64,000 bases of DNA from Fimbriiglobus ruber (GCF_002197845.1 NZ_NIDE01000007.1:310001-374000), one strand, 5' to 3'; shown: positions 36,868 through 46,254, counted from the stretch's first letter. Numbers and translations: made by a program. Notes: generated by a model not told the origin, from the letters alone.

Positions 36868-37149
36868 TTAGAGGCCCAGTTCGGTCAGAGCTTTGGCTTT
36901 CGGTGCGAGCGCGAACAGCCGGAGTAGCCGGTCGTCCGGGAGCGCTCGGAGTGCCAGAAGCGTGTCGGCCGACAAAGGGCCGAATTGGCTTTCGAGTAAC
37001 ACTTCCAGTGCTTCCAAACGACCCTCTTGCTTTCCCTCTTGCTTTCCCTCTTGCTTCCCCTCTTGCAACCCTTGTTGCCGCCCTTTTTGGAGGCCCTTTT
37101 CTAACCCCTCTTCCAGCCCGCGATCATAAGGTGTTTGATTCCGGTGCAT
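36868..37149 (-). CDS. Putative intragenic antitoxin (RpnS-like) from internal start
   Basis: The internal ATG at 37149 (MHRNQTPYDRGLEEGLEKGL) is in frame with the Rpn-like nuclease. It follows GGAGGGA at an 8-base spacing, better than the ribosome site at the full-length start. The 93-residue product would be the whole repeat region and C-terminal domain without the nuclease. E. coli rpn genes make such a short antitoxin from within the toxin gene. Expression here is inferred. Confidence 0.5.
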   Translation of the reverse strand: MHRNQTPYDRGLEEGLEKGLQKGRQQGLQEGKQEGKQEGKQEGRLEALEVLLESQFGPLSADTLLALRALPDDRLLRLFALAPKAKALTELGL

Positions 37150-37887
37150 GGTTGAAGTCCCTCCGAGTGTTTCTTTGGCTAGTGTATCGTAAAGTTCGAT
37201 CAGCCGGTCTCTCTCGACGGGGAGGTACGCGTACACACATTCTTCGAGGAGGAAACGCTGTTGGTCGGTAAGCGGCGCCCCGGCTATCCGCCGGAGGACG
37301 GCCAGGCCGAGTTCTTCAGCCCGGCTCTGGGGTATTCGCATCAGGGCCGATAGCGCGACCCCGAGCCAGTTCTCCCCCCGGGCATACGCCTCGGCGTCCA
37401 GCGCGGGCAGGCCCACGTACAGGTATTGTAACGTCAGGACCGGGAAATCCATGAAATAACGGAACACCCGATCGACGCCGATGCCGTCCAGACCGACGTT
37501 GAGATACAGAACGATCGGCAGGGCGGGGATCTGGTAGCGCTCGGTCAGGTGGAAATAATACGCCGGGAGGCGGGGCGTGATGCCGGTCGTCCGGTCGGCG
37601 GATTCGACCTCAATGTGGACAAGGGCAAGGCACGCGTCTGGGGCATCGGCTGGTTGGTCGGGGGAAACGGGCTCGCGGGCGCGGAGTTTCGCCACAAGGT
37701 CGAGCCGGTGGCGAGGGCCGTCGGGTGGTTCGGGCAGGAGTTCGGTGTCGATCCACTCGATGTCGGACAAATCGAGACGGGCCGCCCGGTCGGCGAAGAA
37801 GAGTCGAAGGAAATCGGCGAAAAAGAGCCGTATCAGCGCCTTGAACCGTTGGTCGTGGTCCCTCGGAATCGGGTCGGGTTCTGTCAT
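36868..37887 (-). CDS. Rpn-family PD-(D/E)XK nuclease-like protein
   Basis: A 339-residue protein. DQRFKALIRLFFADFLRLFF at the start, IDTELLPEPPDGPRHRLDLV and CLALVHIEVESADR carry the expected Asp...Glu-X-Glu nuclease core (residues about 15-115). The C-terminal third is a charged Gly/Lys/Glu/Gln repeat (EEGLEKGLQKGRQQ, then GKQE tetrads) followed by a DUF4351-like helical end. It lies between moxR and the DUF58 gene, 57 and 110 bases away. Rpn proteins in E. coli are DNA nucleases acting in phage defence; that role here is by homology only. Confidence 0.78.
   Translation of the reverse strand: MTEPDPIPRDHDQRFKALIRLFFADFLRLFFADRAARLDLSDIEWIDTELLPEPPDGPRHRLDLVAKLRAREPVSPDQPADAPDACLALVHIEVESADRTTGITPRLPAYYFHLTERYQIPALPIVLYLNVGLDGIGVDRVFRYFMDFPVLTLQYLYVGLPALDAEAYARGENWLGVALSALMRIPQSRAEELGLAVLRRIAGAPLTDQQRFLLEECVYAYLPVERDRLIELYDTLAKETLGGTSTMHRNQTPYDRGLEEGLEKGLQKGRQQGLQEGKQEGKQEGKQEGRLEALEVLLESQFGPLSADTLLALRALPDDRLLRLFALAPKAKALTELGL
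37158..37164 (-). promoter_or_regulatory. Internal ribosome binding site GGAGGGA
   Basis: Near-perfect Shine-Dalgarno sequence inside the Rpn-like gene, eight bases before an in-frame ATG at the junction between nuclease domain and repeat domain. Confidence 0.55.
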
Positions 37888-37944
37888 CGAGTTTCGATCC
37901 GAGTGAAACAGCCATTACGGGACGATACGCGACCGAGTCCGCAT

Positions 37945-38898
37945 TCACTCCCCCCGGTTGACCACCGGCACCCGGGCGTCGTCTACCAGTTCCTTCACCA
38001 CCACGGCCGGCGTCTTCTTCCGCAGGCGGCTCTCGGGCTTCAGGATGAGCCGGTGCCCGAGGACCGGGTGGGCCATCCGCTTGACGTCGTCCGGGGCTAC
38101 GAAATCCCGGCCCGCGATGGCCGCCAGCGCCTGCGAACACCGGAACAGCGCGATCGACGCCCGCGGGCTGCCGCCGAGCATGACGTCCTCGTGTTCCCGG
38201 CTCGCGTGGACGATGTCGAGGATGTACCGCTTCACCTTCTCGTCCAGGTGGATGTCCCGGATCGCGTCCTGGCACGCGATCACGTCCTGGGCCGAGACGA
38301 CCGGCTGCAGGTCGTCGATCGGGTGTCCCTTCTGGAGCCGTGACAGCATTTTCGACTCTTCCTCGTAACTCGGGTAGCCGAGGCTGAGGCGGACGAGGAA
38401 GCGGTCGAGCTGCGCTTCCGGGAGCGGAAACGTCCCCTCCTGGTCGACCGGATTTTGCGTGGCGATGACCAGGAACGGCGGCTTGAGGACGTAGGTCTGC
38501 CCGTCCGCGCTGACCCGCCGCTCGGCCATCGCTTCGAGGAGCGCGGCCTGGGTTCTGGGCGTCGCCCGGTTGATTTCGTCCACGAGCAGGGTCTGGGCGA
38601 AGACGGGGCCGGGGCGGAACTCGAACTCGGTCGTCTTCTGGTTGAAGATCGAGACGCCGGACACGTCCGTGGGCAGCAGGTCGGGCGTACACTGGAGCCG
38701 CTTGAAGGTACAGCCGACGCTCCGCGCGAGCGCGCGGGCGAACATCGTCTTGGCCACCCCCGGTACGTCTTCCAGGAGGACGTGCCCCTCACAGAAGTAC
38801 GCGGCCAGCGCAAGGTTGAGCTGCGGCCGCTTGCCGATGATGACCTTCTCCATGTTGGCGACGATCCGCCCCGCCGTCCCGGCCACGTCCACGCCCAT
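37945..38898 (-). CDS. MoxR-family AAA+ ATPase
   Basis: A 317-residue chaperone-like ATPase. The Walker A is EDVPGVAKTMFARALARS (about 38-55), Walker B LLVDEINRATPRTQAALLEA (about 108-127), sensor 1 LVIATQNPVDQEGTFPLPEA, and the C-terminal lid includes GASPRAS-type SPRASIALFRCSQALA. These ATPases usually act with DUF58/VWA proteins in assembly of secreted or membrane complexes; the DUF58 gene follows on the same strand. Length and motifs are complete. Confidence 0.93.
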   Translation of the reverse strand: MGVDVAGTAGRIVANMEKVIIGKRPQLNLALAAYFCEGHVLLEDVPGVAKTMFARALARSVGCTFKRLQCTPDLLPTDVSGVSIFNQKTTEFEFRPGPVFAQTLLVDEINRATPRTQAALLEAMAERRVSADGQTYVLKPPFLVIATQNPVDQEGTFPLPEAQLDRFLVRLSLGYPSYEEESKMLSRLQKGHPIDDLQPVVSAQDVIACQDAIRDIHLDEKVKRYILDIVHASREHEDVMLGGSPRASIALFRCSQALAAIAGRDFVAPDDVKRMAHPVLGHRLILKPESRLRKKTPAVVVKELVDDARVPVVNRGE

Positions 38899-39071
38899 AC
38901 CGCCCCCCGTCGCCCGAACCCGGATGGGAAAAAGTCGATGTGTTCAGAATACCGACCCGCACGGCCGTCGGTGGCGAACCGGCGGTATCCCAACGCTTCA
39001 CCTGAAACGCTCCGGCCGCGCCTGATCGGAACCGCTCAACACTCTTCTGTCGCTTCGAGCGAGACGTCTTC

Positions 39072-40208
39072 TTATTTCCCCACGAATTTCCCGACCGTGT
39101 TCAGGAACTCGTCATTCGACGTGGTTTTGCCGAGTTGCTTGACCAGGGCTTCCATCGCCTCGTCCGGGCGGCGCATCTGGAGAAGGCTGCGGCGGAGGAG
39201 GTTGATGCGTTCGAGCATGTCCGGCGGCAGGATGCGCTCTTCCTTCCGCGTTCCCGATTGACTCAGGTCGATCGACGGGTAAATCCGCTTGTCCGCGAGT
39301 TTGCGGTCGAGGACGAGTTCCATGTTCCCGGTGCCCTTGAACTCCTGGAAGATCACGTCGTCCATCCGGGAGTTCGTTTCGATCAGGGCGGTCCCGAGAA
39401 TGGTCAGGGTGCCGCCCTCCTCGAACGCGCGGGCGGCCCCGAAGAGTCGCTTGGGGATGTCCATCGCCCGGCTGTCGACGCCTCCGGACATCGTCCGCCC
39501 GCCGGAGCCGGTCTGCTTGTTGTACGCCCGGGCGAGCCGGGTCAGGCTGTCGAGCAGCACGAACACGTCCCGGCCCTGCTCCGTGAGCCGCTTCGCCCGT
39601 TCCATGACCAGTTCCGCGGTGCGGACGTGAACGATCGCGTCCTGGTCGTTGCTCGACGCGACGACCTCGCCCTTCACGGTCCGGCGGAATTCGGTCACTT
39701 CTTCCGGCCGCTCGTCCACGAGCAGGACGATCAGGTGCATTTCGGGGTAGAGGCTCGAGATGGAGTCGGCGATGTGCGAGAGGAGAACGGTTTTGCCGGA
39801 CCGGGGCGGGGCGACGATCAGCCCCCGTTGCCCTTTGCCGATCGGCGTGAACAGGTCCATCACGCGGGTCGTCAGGGGCTCGGCCCCGGTTTCTAACTGG
39901 AGCCACTGGGTCGGGTCGACGGGCGTCAGTTCGTCCCAGTTCCGGCGGCGAAAGAGCTTGGCCTCGGCCCCCTCGATGTGGTCGATGGCCGCGAGCCGGG
40001 GCCCGGTCGCCCCGCGACGGGGGGGCTCGATCGGCCCGGCGACGAGGAGTCCCTGCTTCAGGCCAAATTTCTGAATCAGCGGCTGACCCACGTAAGGGTC
40101 GGTCGGCCGGGCGGCGTAGTGCCGGGCGGGGTCTCTCAGGAACCCGAACCCCTTGGGGTGCATTTCCAGGACGCCCTGGAACACGGTCGGCTTGTTGGCG
40201 ATCGTCAT
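39072..40208 (-). CDS. rho: Transcription termination factor Rho
   Basis: Hexameric RNA-dependent ATPase that ends transcription. It has 378 residues, shorter than E. coli Rho, mainly because the N-terminal helical bundle is missing; it starts at FQGVLEMHPKGFGFLRDP in the cold-shock RNA-binding domain. The P-loop is GLIVAPPRSGKTVLLSHIA (about 130-148), Walker B VFVLLDSLTRLARAYN, the Q-loop/R-loop area SGGVDSRAMDIPKRLFGAAR, and the end IDLSQSGTRKEERILPPD. It appears monocistronic, and 38899-39071 is a short non-coding gap. Confidence 0.95.
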   Translation of the reverse strand: MTIANKPTVFQGVLEMHPKGFGFLRDPARHYAARPTDPYVGQPLIQKFGLKQGLLVAGPIEPPRRGATGPRLAAIDHIEGAEAKLFRRRNWDELTPVDPTQWLQLETGAEPLTTRVMDLFTPIGKGQRGLIVAPPRSGKTVLLSHIADSISSLYPEMHLIVLLVDERPEEVTEFRRTVKGEVVASSNDQDAIVHVRTAELVMERAKRLTEQGRDVFVLLDSLTRLARAYNKQTGSGGRTMSGGVDSRAMDIPKRLFGAARAFEEGGTLTILGTALIETNSRMDDVIFQEFKGTGNMELVLDRKLADKRIYPSIDLSQSGTRKEERILPPDMLERINLLRRSLLQMRRPDEAMEALVKQLGKTTSNDEFLNTVGKFVGK

Positions 40209-40397
40209 GTGAAAATCAGTGTGGCACGACGGGTCCGGCCTGGCGGCCGGGTCGAGCGGGGGAAGATCGAACAGTCAGAAATCGGAGCGGACGGGCGGCG
40301 CGATGAGGTCGGCCCGTTCATGTACCTAACGGAGTGGATTCTACCGGACGGCCCGACGTCGTGCCAGCACAAAGCCGGGGGAGAAAAAATCCGCGGG

Positions 40398-41345
40398 CTA
40401 TCCGACATCCGCATCGCAAATCATCAGGCCGCCGTCACCCGCTACGGCGAAAGTCAGACCGTCCGGCGCGAACGCGACCGCGTGAATCTTTCCGATCCCG
40501 AAATCGTACGCGGTCCGGCGGATGCCCGCACCGGTGTCGTAAATTTCCACCCCATTCGGGCTCCCACCGATCACCATGAACGGGGCGATCGGAGACGCGG
40601 CGGCGGACGTTACGGCGCGGAAGCCAGTTTTCACTTTCCGCCACGTTGTTCTCCCAGTCGGGTCGAACGACAGCAGAAACGAATTCGCTCCCACGATCGT
40701 CGCCCCGTCCGGCAGGTGCGCGACCGCGGCAGCCCAATCGCACGGGAGGCTACTTGTCACCGCTTCCGCGTTTTCCTTGGCTGCGGTGACGTGGTCCAGG
40801 AAAAACCAAATTCCGCGTTCACCAGTAACCGTCAATCCGGCCCCGCGCGGCGAAAACGCCACGGTGTAAGCACTCGGCACCGCAATCGGCAAATTCGTGT
40901 ACGGCGGGGAGAGTTGCCAGACCCGAGCGCCGCCGCCGTTGACGTGGTTTCCCGCGCCGAGCTGCCGGGACGCGGCCGCGAGGTGTTGACCGTCGGCGGA
41001 GAAGGAGAGCGACCAGATCGAACGAACGGTAGGAATCCCCGCTCGGTTCGGGGGCATTTCCCACACGCAGGGGTCGAGGTTTTGGTCTGCCGACAAATCT
41101 CGCAATTCGATCAAATTATCACGGACGTCGGTGCGAGCGGGTCGCCCCGAATACGCCAACGTCCGCCCGTCCGCGGCGACCGCCACGGCGTACACCGGGC
41201 GGCCGGCGCGAATCGTCGAGATACATTCGCCCCGGCCAGGATCCCAGAGGCGAACGGTCCCATCAGTACTGCCCGAGGCCAGTCGGCCGTCGGGCGCGAA
41301 AGCTACGGCACGGACGTCTTTCGTATGGCCGGTCAGGTGAATCAT
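40398..41345 (-). CDS. WD40-repeat protein
   Basis: A 315-residue beta-propeller starting at MIHLTGHTKDVRAVAFAPDG (ATG 41345). Repeats are recognisable by VRAVAFAPDGRLASGSTDG followed by TVRLWD, RSIWSLSFSADGQHLAAAS, YTVAFSPRGAGLTVTG and IHAVAFAPDGLTFAVAGDGG. Six to seven blades, some degenerate, are likely. There is no signal peptide. It lies 55 bases downstream of the SGNH hydrolase on the same strand and may be co-transcribed. Its partner is unknown. Confidence 0.8.
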   Translation of the reverse strand: MIHLTGHTKDVRAVAFAPDGRLASGSTDGTVRLWDPGRGECISTIRAGRPVYAVAVAADGRTLAYSGRPARTDVRDNLIELRDLSADQNLDPCVWEMPPNRAGIPTVRSIWSLSFSADGQHLAAASRQLGAGNHVNGGGARVWQLSPPYTNLPIAVPSAYTVAFSPRGAGLTVTGERGIWFFLDHVTAAKENAEAVTSSLPCDWAAAVAHLPDGATIVGANSFLLSFDPTGRTTWRKVKTGFRAVTSAAASPIAPFMVIGGSPNGVEIYDTGAGIRRTAYDFGIGKIHAVAFAPDGLTFAVAGDGGLMICDADVG

Positions 41346-41400
41346 CCGGAATCCCGAAGTGCGTTGCCGCACACCGACCAATTCGCCCGCTCGCAACCTA

Positions 41401-42657
41401 TTACTTCACCGCTTTGACTTCGAACTTGCGGGCTTTCGGCGCGGCGAGTTTGTACACCCCGGCTTGCGCGGCGTTGATCGCGTCCATCCGCTTCGCCAGT
41501 TCCTTCGACTTCCGCTCGGCCGCCACGTCGGCCAACCAGTCCGGGGCGCCGAACATCACGACCCCGCGGAACCGTTGGTGGACGATGCCATTCTTCGCCT
41601 GGATCGCCTGGAAAACCGCGTTCGCCTGGGCGAACACCGGACCGGCCGTCTGGTTCCCGAGGTTCACGCCGGCCGCGAGTTGCTTCGCGGTGTATTTCCC
41701 GGCGTCGACGCCGTCGATCGCGACCGTGTAGTCCCCGTCGTTCAGGCCGGTAACGGTCAGGCCGTACCAGTTCAGGTCTTTTAGCTCGCTGGTGTACGGT
41801 AGCATGGACAGCCATTCTTTCTGGACCGGCAGCGGCAGCGATTCGTCGGTCCGCTCGAACGTCGCGCCGGACGGGGTCGCGGTCACGCCGGAGACCTGGC
41901 ACTGCTTCGAGTCCGCCTTACTTGCCTTGGCGTCGATCGTCACGTCGCTGACCAGCGCGGGGGCCTGGAGGCCGGTCAGGATCGCGTGGGCCATGAGCAA
42001 CCCGCCCGGCTTGGACGTGTGAAACCCGTCGCCGAACGGCTTGGCGACCTTGGCCTGGGGGTCGTCGGCCTCCATCTTCTCCAGGGCCGCCCGCGTGGTG
42101 GCGTACTGATCCACGAACGGGTCGCCGAACGACTCCGCGAGACCCTTGAGCGGGGCGTAGAACTCTTTCTGGGTTTCCACGTACAGCTTGAAGTTCGGAT
42201 TCACCCGCCGGTCGACCGCGTTCGGCGAGATCAGGGCGACGCGGACGCCCGCTTTCTTGGCGGCCTCGAGCATCGCCTTGGTCTTCTCGACGTACACCTT
42301 GTTCGCCCCGGGGTTGAACTTGCCGTAGCCCGCGTCGTTCATCCCGAAGTCGATCGTGACCGCGGTCGGCTTCTCGTCGAGAACGTGGGTCTGGAACCGC
42401 CCGGCCCCGCCGTTCGCCGTGTCGCCGCCGATGCCGGCGTTCAGGAAGACGAAGTTCGCCGTGGGGAACCGGGTGGTCAGGTAGAGTTCGATGTAGGTCG
42501 AGTATTCGTACTGCTCGGTGATGCTGTCGCCGAGGAAGACGATTCGGTCGTTCGTTTTGAAGAAGAAGTCCTTGGGCGGGTCGGCCGCGGTGGCGGGGGA
42601 GACGACGACCAGCGCCGCGAGCAACGCGGACGCGGAAATTACGAACCGGCGGAACAT
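41401..42657 (-). CDS. Secreted SGNH/GDSL-type hydrolase
   Basis: A 418-residue exported esterase-like enzyme. ATG 42657, behind GAGGTG, gives a signal peptide (FVISASALLAALVVVSPATAA). Block I is DRIVFLGDSITEQYEYSTY (Ser nucleophile near 45), block II LNAGIGGDTANGGAGRF, block III IDFGMNDAGYG, and block V DGFHTSKPGGLLMAHAIL (catalytic Asp/His). The C-terminal 170 residues form an extra domain often seen in planctomycete homologues. The substrate, possibly acetylated polysaccharide, is a guess. Confidence 0.85.
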   Translation of the reverse strand: MFRRFVISASALLAALVVVSPATAADPPKDFFFKTNDRIVFLGDSITEQYEYSTYIELYLTTRFPTANFVFLNAGIGGDTANGGAGRFQTHVLDEKPTAVTIDFGMNDAGYGKFNPGANKVYVEKTKAMLEAAKKAGVRVALISPNAVDRRVNPNFKLYVETQKEFYAPLKGLAESFGDPFVDQYATTRAALEKMEADDPQAKVAKPFGDGFHTSKPGGLLMAHAILTGLQAPALVSDVTIDAKASKADSKQCQVSGVTATPSGATFERTDESLPLPVQKEWLSMLPYTSELKDLNWYGLTVTGLNDGDYTVAIDGVDAGKYTAKQLAAGVNLGNQTAGPVFAQANAVFQAIQAKNGIVHQRFRGVVMFGAPDWLADVAAERKSKELAKRMDAINAAQAGVYKLAAPKARKFEVKAVK

Positions 42658-42816
42658 CGAGAACACCTCGGTTGGAAAGGATCGAACGAGGCGGATTGTA
42701 GCCGGATGGCGGGCGACGTGAAACGAACAAAACAGCGGGGTTGACGGAAATGGGGGATCGTGTGGGAAGTCGCGGGTTTCGCTGGCGGCAATCAACGAGT
42801 AGGGAGCCAGTCTCGG

Positions 42817-42939
42817 CGACCAGGGCTTACGGCCTGGTCTATTATCTGCCGCCCCGTTGGGGCTCAAAACCTGAATCGCGTAACAGTTTTGAGCCCCAAC
42901 GGGGCGGCAGATAATAGACCAGGCCGTGAGCCCTGGTCG
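42817..42939. repeat. Long inverted repeat, 54-bp nearly perfect arms (MITE-like)
   Basis: Arm 42831-42870 is perfectly complementary to 42886-42925 (core CTGCCGCCCCGTTGGGG). The outer bases 42817-42830 pair with 42926-42939 apart from one T/G. The loop is 15 bases. It ends six bases before the ilvB stop, so it acts as terminator for ilvB and possibly originated as a mobile repeat. Confidence 0.85.
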
Positions 42940-42944
42940 TTCTT

Positions 42945-44714
42945 CTAAGCCTTGATGATATCCTTCACGGTCATCCCGGCCGGGATCATCGGCAGCACGT
43001 GCTCCTGGTGCGGGACGTGGACATCCAGCAGGTACGGGCCGTCGTGGTCGAGCATCTCGATCAGCGCTTCGTCGAGATCCTTGCGGTCGGTGATGGCACG
43101 GCCCTTGACCCCGAACCCCTCGGCGATCTTTACGAAGTTCGGGTACCACTCCTGGTCGGCCCCGGCCCCCAGGTACGTGTGGCCCCGGTTGCTACCGAAG
43201 AACCGGTCTTCCCACTGGACGACCATCCCGAGGTGCTGGTTGTTCAGCAGGAGGATCTTCGGGGCGATCTTCTCGGCGTAGCAGCAGGCCAGTTCCTGAA
43301 TGTTCATCTGGAAGCTGCCGTCGCCGTCGACGTCGATCACGATCGCGTCCGGGTGGGCGACCTTCGCGCCCATCGCGGCCGGGAGGCCGAAGCCCATCGT
43401 GCCGAGACCGCCGCTGGTCACCCACGTCCGCGGCTTGTTCAGGTGGAAGAACTGGGCCGCCCACATCTGGTGCTGGCCGACGCCGGTGGTCATGATCGTG
43501 TTGTCGATCTGGCCGCGGTCGCGGATGATTTCCCAGAGCCGCTTGATCGCCGCCTGCGGGAGGATGGCGTCCTCGCGGTCCGGGCACTTCATCGGCTCGG
43601 CTTCCCGCCAGGCGTCGATCTGCCGCAGCCAGTCGGTGTACCGGCCGCCGGCCACGAGGTCCGCGTTGTCGTCCTCGCGGAGCATCGCGCAGAGGTCTTC
43701 GAGGGCCCCGCCCAGGTCCCCGTGGACGGGAATGTGGGCGTGCTTGTTCTTGTGGATCTCGGACTTGTCGATGTCGATGTGGACGATCTTCCCGTGCTTG
43801 GCGAACTCGGCCAGCTTCCCGGTCACCCGATCGTCGAACCGGACGCCGAAGGCGAGGAGCAGATCGGCGTCGTTGACCGCGTAGTTCGAGTAGACGGTCC
43901 CGTGCATGCCGAGCATCTGCAGGCACAGGTAGTGGTCGGCCGGGAACGTCCCCAGGCCGTGCAGGGTCAGACCGACCGGGATGCCGGCCCGCTCGGCGAA
44001 TTCCCGGAGGAACGCGCTGGCCTCGCTGTGGATGACGCCGCCGCCGGCGTAGATGAACGGCTTCTTGCTCTGGCGCAGGGCGTCGAGGATCGGCTGGAGT
44101 TCCTTCCGCGGTGCCCGGCGGGTCGGCTTATACCCCGGGAGGTTCATCGGCGGGTCCCAATTCGGCACGACCGTCCGGTTCTGCACGTCCTTCGGCATGT
44201 CGATCAACACCGGTCCCGGTCGCCCGGTGGTGGCGATGTGGAACGCCTCCTTCATGACCCGGGTCAGGTCTTCGGTCCGCGTGACGAGGTAGTGGTGCTT
44301 GGTGATCCCGCGGCAGATCTCGACCATCGGCGTTTCTTGGAACGCGTCGGACCCGAGGACGTTCGTGCCCACCTGCCCGGTGATGACGATCAGCGGGACC
44401 GAGTCCATCTTGGCGTCGGCGATGTTCGTGACGAAGTTGGTCGCCCCGGGGCCGCTGGTGCTGAAGCAGATGCCGGGCTTGCCGGTGGTCCGGGCGTACC
44501 CGTGGGCCATGAACCCGCCGCCCTGCTCGTGCCGCGGGAGAATGGTGCGAATCTTGTCGGCGTACCGGGTGAGCGCCTGGTGAATCGGCATCGAGGCCCC
44601 GCCCGGGTAGGCGAAGACGGTGTCGACCCCGTGGTTAACCAGGGCTTGAACGAGGATGTCGGCCCCGCTCATCGGTGTCGCCTGGCTCGGAGTCGTCTTG
44701 CTCGGTTCGCCCAT
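42945..44714 (-). CDS. ilvB: Acetolactate synthase, catalytic subunit
   Basis: Thiamin-diphosphate enzyme starting branched-chain amino acid synthesis from pyruvate. 589 residues from ATG 44714 ([20 protein letters not shown]), with AGGTGG upstream. Visible parts are [17 protein letters not shown], the catalytic Glu in [30 protein letters not shown], the FAD/middle domain, and the ThDP motif [19 protein letters not shown] followed by [19 protein letters not shown]. No small regulatory subunit gene (ilvN) is adjacent. Confidence 0.94.
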   Translation of the reverse strand: MGEPSKTTPSQATPMSGADILVQALVNHGVDTVFAYPGGASMPIHQALTRYADKIRTILPRHEQGGGFMAHGYARTTGKPGICFSTSGPGATNFVTNIADAKMDSVPLIVITGQVGTNVLGSDAFQETPMVEICRGITKHHYLVTRTEDLTRVMKEAFHIATTGRPGPVLIDMPKDVQNRTVVPNWDPPMNLPGYKPTRRAPRKELQPILDALRQSKKPFIYAGGGVIHSEASAFLREFAERAGIPVGLTLHGLGTFPADHYLCLQMLGMHGTVYSNYAVNDADLLLAFGVRFDDRVTGKLAEFAKHGKIVHIDIDKSEIHKNKHAHIPVHGDLGGALEDLCAMLREDDNADLVAGGRYTDWLRQIDAWREAEPMKCPDREDAILPQAAIKRLWEIIRDRGQIDNTIMTTGVGQHQMWAAQFFHLNKPRTWVTSGGLGTMGFGLPAAMGAKVAHPDAIVIDVDGDGSFQMNIQELACCYAEKIAPKILLLNNQHLGMVVQWEDRFFGSNRGHTYLGAGADQEWYPNFVKIAEGFGVKGRAITDRKDLDEALIEMLDHDGPYLLDVHVPHQEHVLPMIPAGMTVKDIIKA

Positions 44715-44823
44715 GATCCACCTGTGACGTCTGCGAAAGCGTCCCGCGGAAAGCAACGAGCCCGGGGCCGCGGACACCGCGGCCGGTCGTGAAAATAGAA
44801 GAGCAGGCTCGTATTCCCGCACT

Positions 44824-45295
44824 CTAACTATATTCGGGGAAATGGAAGTGGAGAACGGCCAATTCGGGGAACTTTCCCGGAACCGGGTCGGGATGCGCCG
44901 CGGACACTTGAACTGTCGGGGCACAAACCGCTCTCTTCCGGCGGGAGAGAGCGGGCAGGGCGGCCGGATTTATGCGTAGGCTGGAAATCAGGTCGTTCCA
45001 GCTGTGGGCGTCCAGAATACGATCGGTGAGTTCCTCCAGGCGGGGCAGGTCGGCGATCGCCTCCAGCGCGGCGAGGACGGTGGCCGGGGGCGGGCCGAAT
45101 CGCTTACCGCCGAGGCGTTCAAGGGTTGCCCGCGCCTCGGCGAGACGCCCGCGGGCTTCCCCGCGGGCGAGGATGGCTTGGTAGGTCGAGGATTCTTCCA
45201 TTTCGCGAACCCCGTCGAGAAGGCGATCGATGACATCGTCGTCGTACCGCAAGCCCAGCAAGACGTACGTACTGGCCCACAACCTGGCGCCAGCG
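44824..45295 (-). pseudogene. Partial tandem duplicate of an Rpn-like gene end
   Basis: It repeats the C-terminal part of the gene at 45296-46245: LWASTYVLLGLRYDDDVIDR, then MEESSTYQAILARGEARGRL, LGGKRFGPPPATVLAALEAI, ending HFHFPEYS. The duplicated unit is about 417 bp. It has no nuclease domain and no good start, so it is a remnant unless translated from the internal ATG of MEESSTYQ. In this copy the repeat region is collapsed to one GEARG. Confidence 0.65.
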
Positions 45296-46245
45296 TCAGC
45301 CGGGTTGCGCAGCGTCGGGAACCAGCTCACCCCAACTGTGGGCATCGAGAACGCGGTCAGTCAATTCTTCCAGGCGCACCAGATCGGCGATTCCCTCTAG
45401 CGTGGCGACAACCGAGGCGGGCGGCGGGCCGAACCGCTTCCCGCCCAATCGCAGGAGCGTCGCCCGCGCTTCGGTCAGACGCCCGCGGGCTTCCCCGCGG
45501 GCTTCGCCCAACGTGATCCCGCGGGCTTCCCCGCGGGCTTCCCCGCGGGCTTCCCCAGCGTGACCCCGCGGGCTTCCCCGCGGGCGAGGATGGCTTGGTA
45601 GGTCGAGGATTCTTCCATTTCGCGAACTCCGTCGAGAAGGCGATCGATGACGGCGTCGTCGTACCGCAAGCCCAGCAAGACGTACGTACTGGCCCACAAC
45701 TTGGCGGCCAGCGGGCGGTCGGCTTCGGCCCGGATGCGGTGGCCCATTTGGTCCACGATCGTAGGCAAGGCGGCCGGATCGCGGGCCGCTAACGGCGCCA
45801 ACGGCAGCAGGGCGAGCGCGCCGGTCAGGAATTCGGCCGGCGGGCACTCCCACACCCGAATCACCCGGTACTTGAACTCCCACGCCGGACCGAGCAGTGG
45901 CTGCACCACCCACGACCCGGTCACGCCCCGCATGTTCGTTTCCTGGCGGAGCAGGAACACGACCGACGTTACTTGGAGTTTGTGCCGGACGTACAGTAAC
46001 GAATTATAACAGAGCAGCCGGGGAACGAACCACGGGTCGGTATTGGCCTGGAATTCGAGGTGCAAGAGACCCGGTTCAGGTCCGTCGATCTGGATGACCT
46101 TGTCGGCCGCCGCGGTGACCGTTGATACGTCCGCGTCGATGACTCGGACGGGTCCGGGAAGGGCGGCGCGGGCGAGATACCGGACCCACCCAGCCGGGTC
46201 GATCTCCAGCAGATCCTTGCTCGTCGCGTCGAACGGCTTGGACAT
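45296..46245 (-). pseudogene. Rpn-like PD-(D/E)XK nuclease, frameshifted in its repeat region
   Basis: ATG 46245 (MSKPFDATSKDLLEIDPAGW). The nuclease core is visible as VRVIDADVSTVTAAADKVIQ and GLLHLEFQANTDPW (residues about 30-75), typical of planctomycete Rpn/DUF4351-like proteins. After MEESSTYQAILARGEARGVT a missing base near 45553-45556 shifts the frame inside GEAR repeats. The correct continuation (GEARGRLTEARATLLRLGGK...) runs in the next frame to 45296. It is probably disabled or phase-variable. It is followed by a partial duplicate. Confidence 0.68.
45478..45592 (-). repeat. 12-bp tandem repeat encoding GEAR units
   Basis: GGGGAAGCCCGC-type 12-base units recur about eight times, two of them separated by a divergent VTLGEARG-type unit. 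It codes for Gly-Glu-Ala-Arg repeats and contains the frameshift. Similar tetrad repeats (GKQE) occur in the Rpn-like gene at 37020-37080. Confidence 0.7.
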
Positions 46246-46254
46246 CGGCGGTTC

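Noticed and set aside
45478-45592. Possible CRISPR-like array
   Set aside because: The units are contiguous 12-mers without spacers and code for GEAR in frame.
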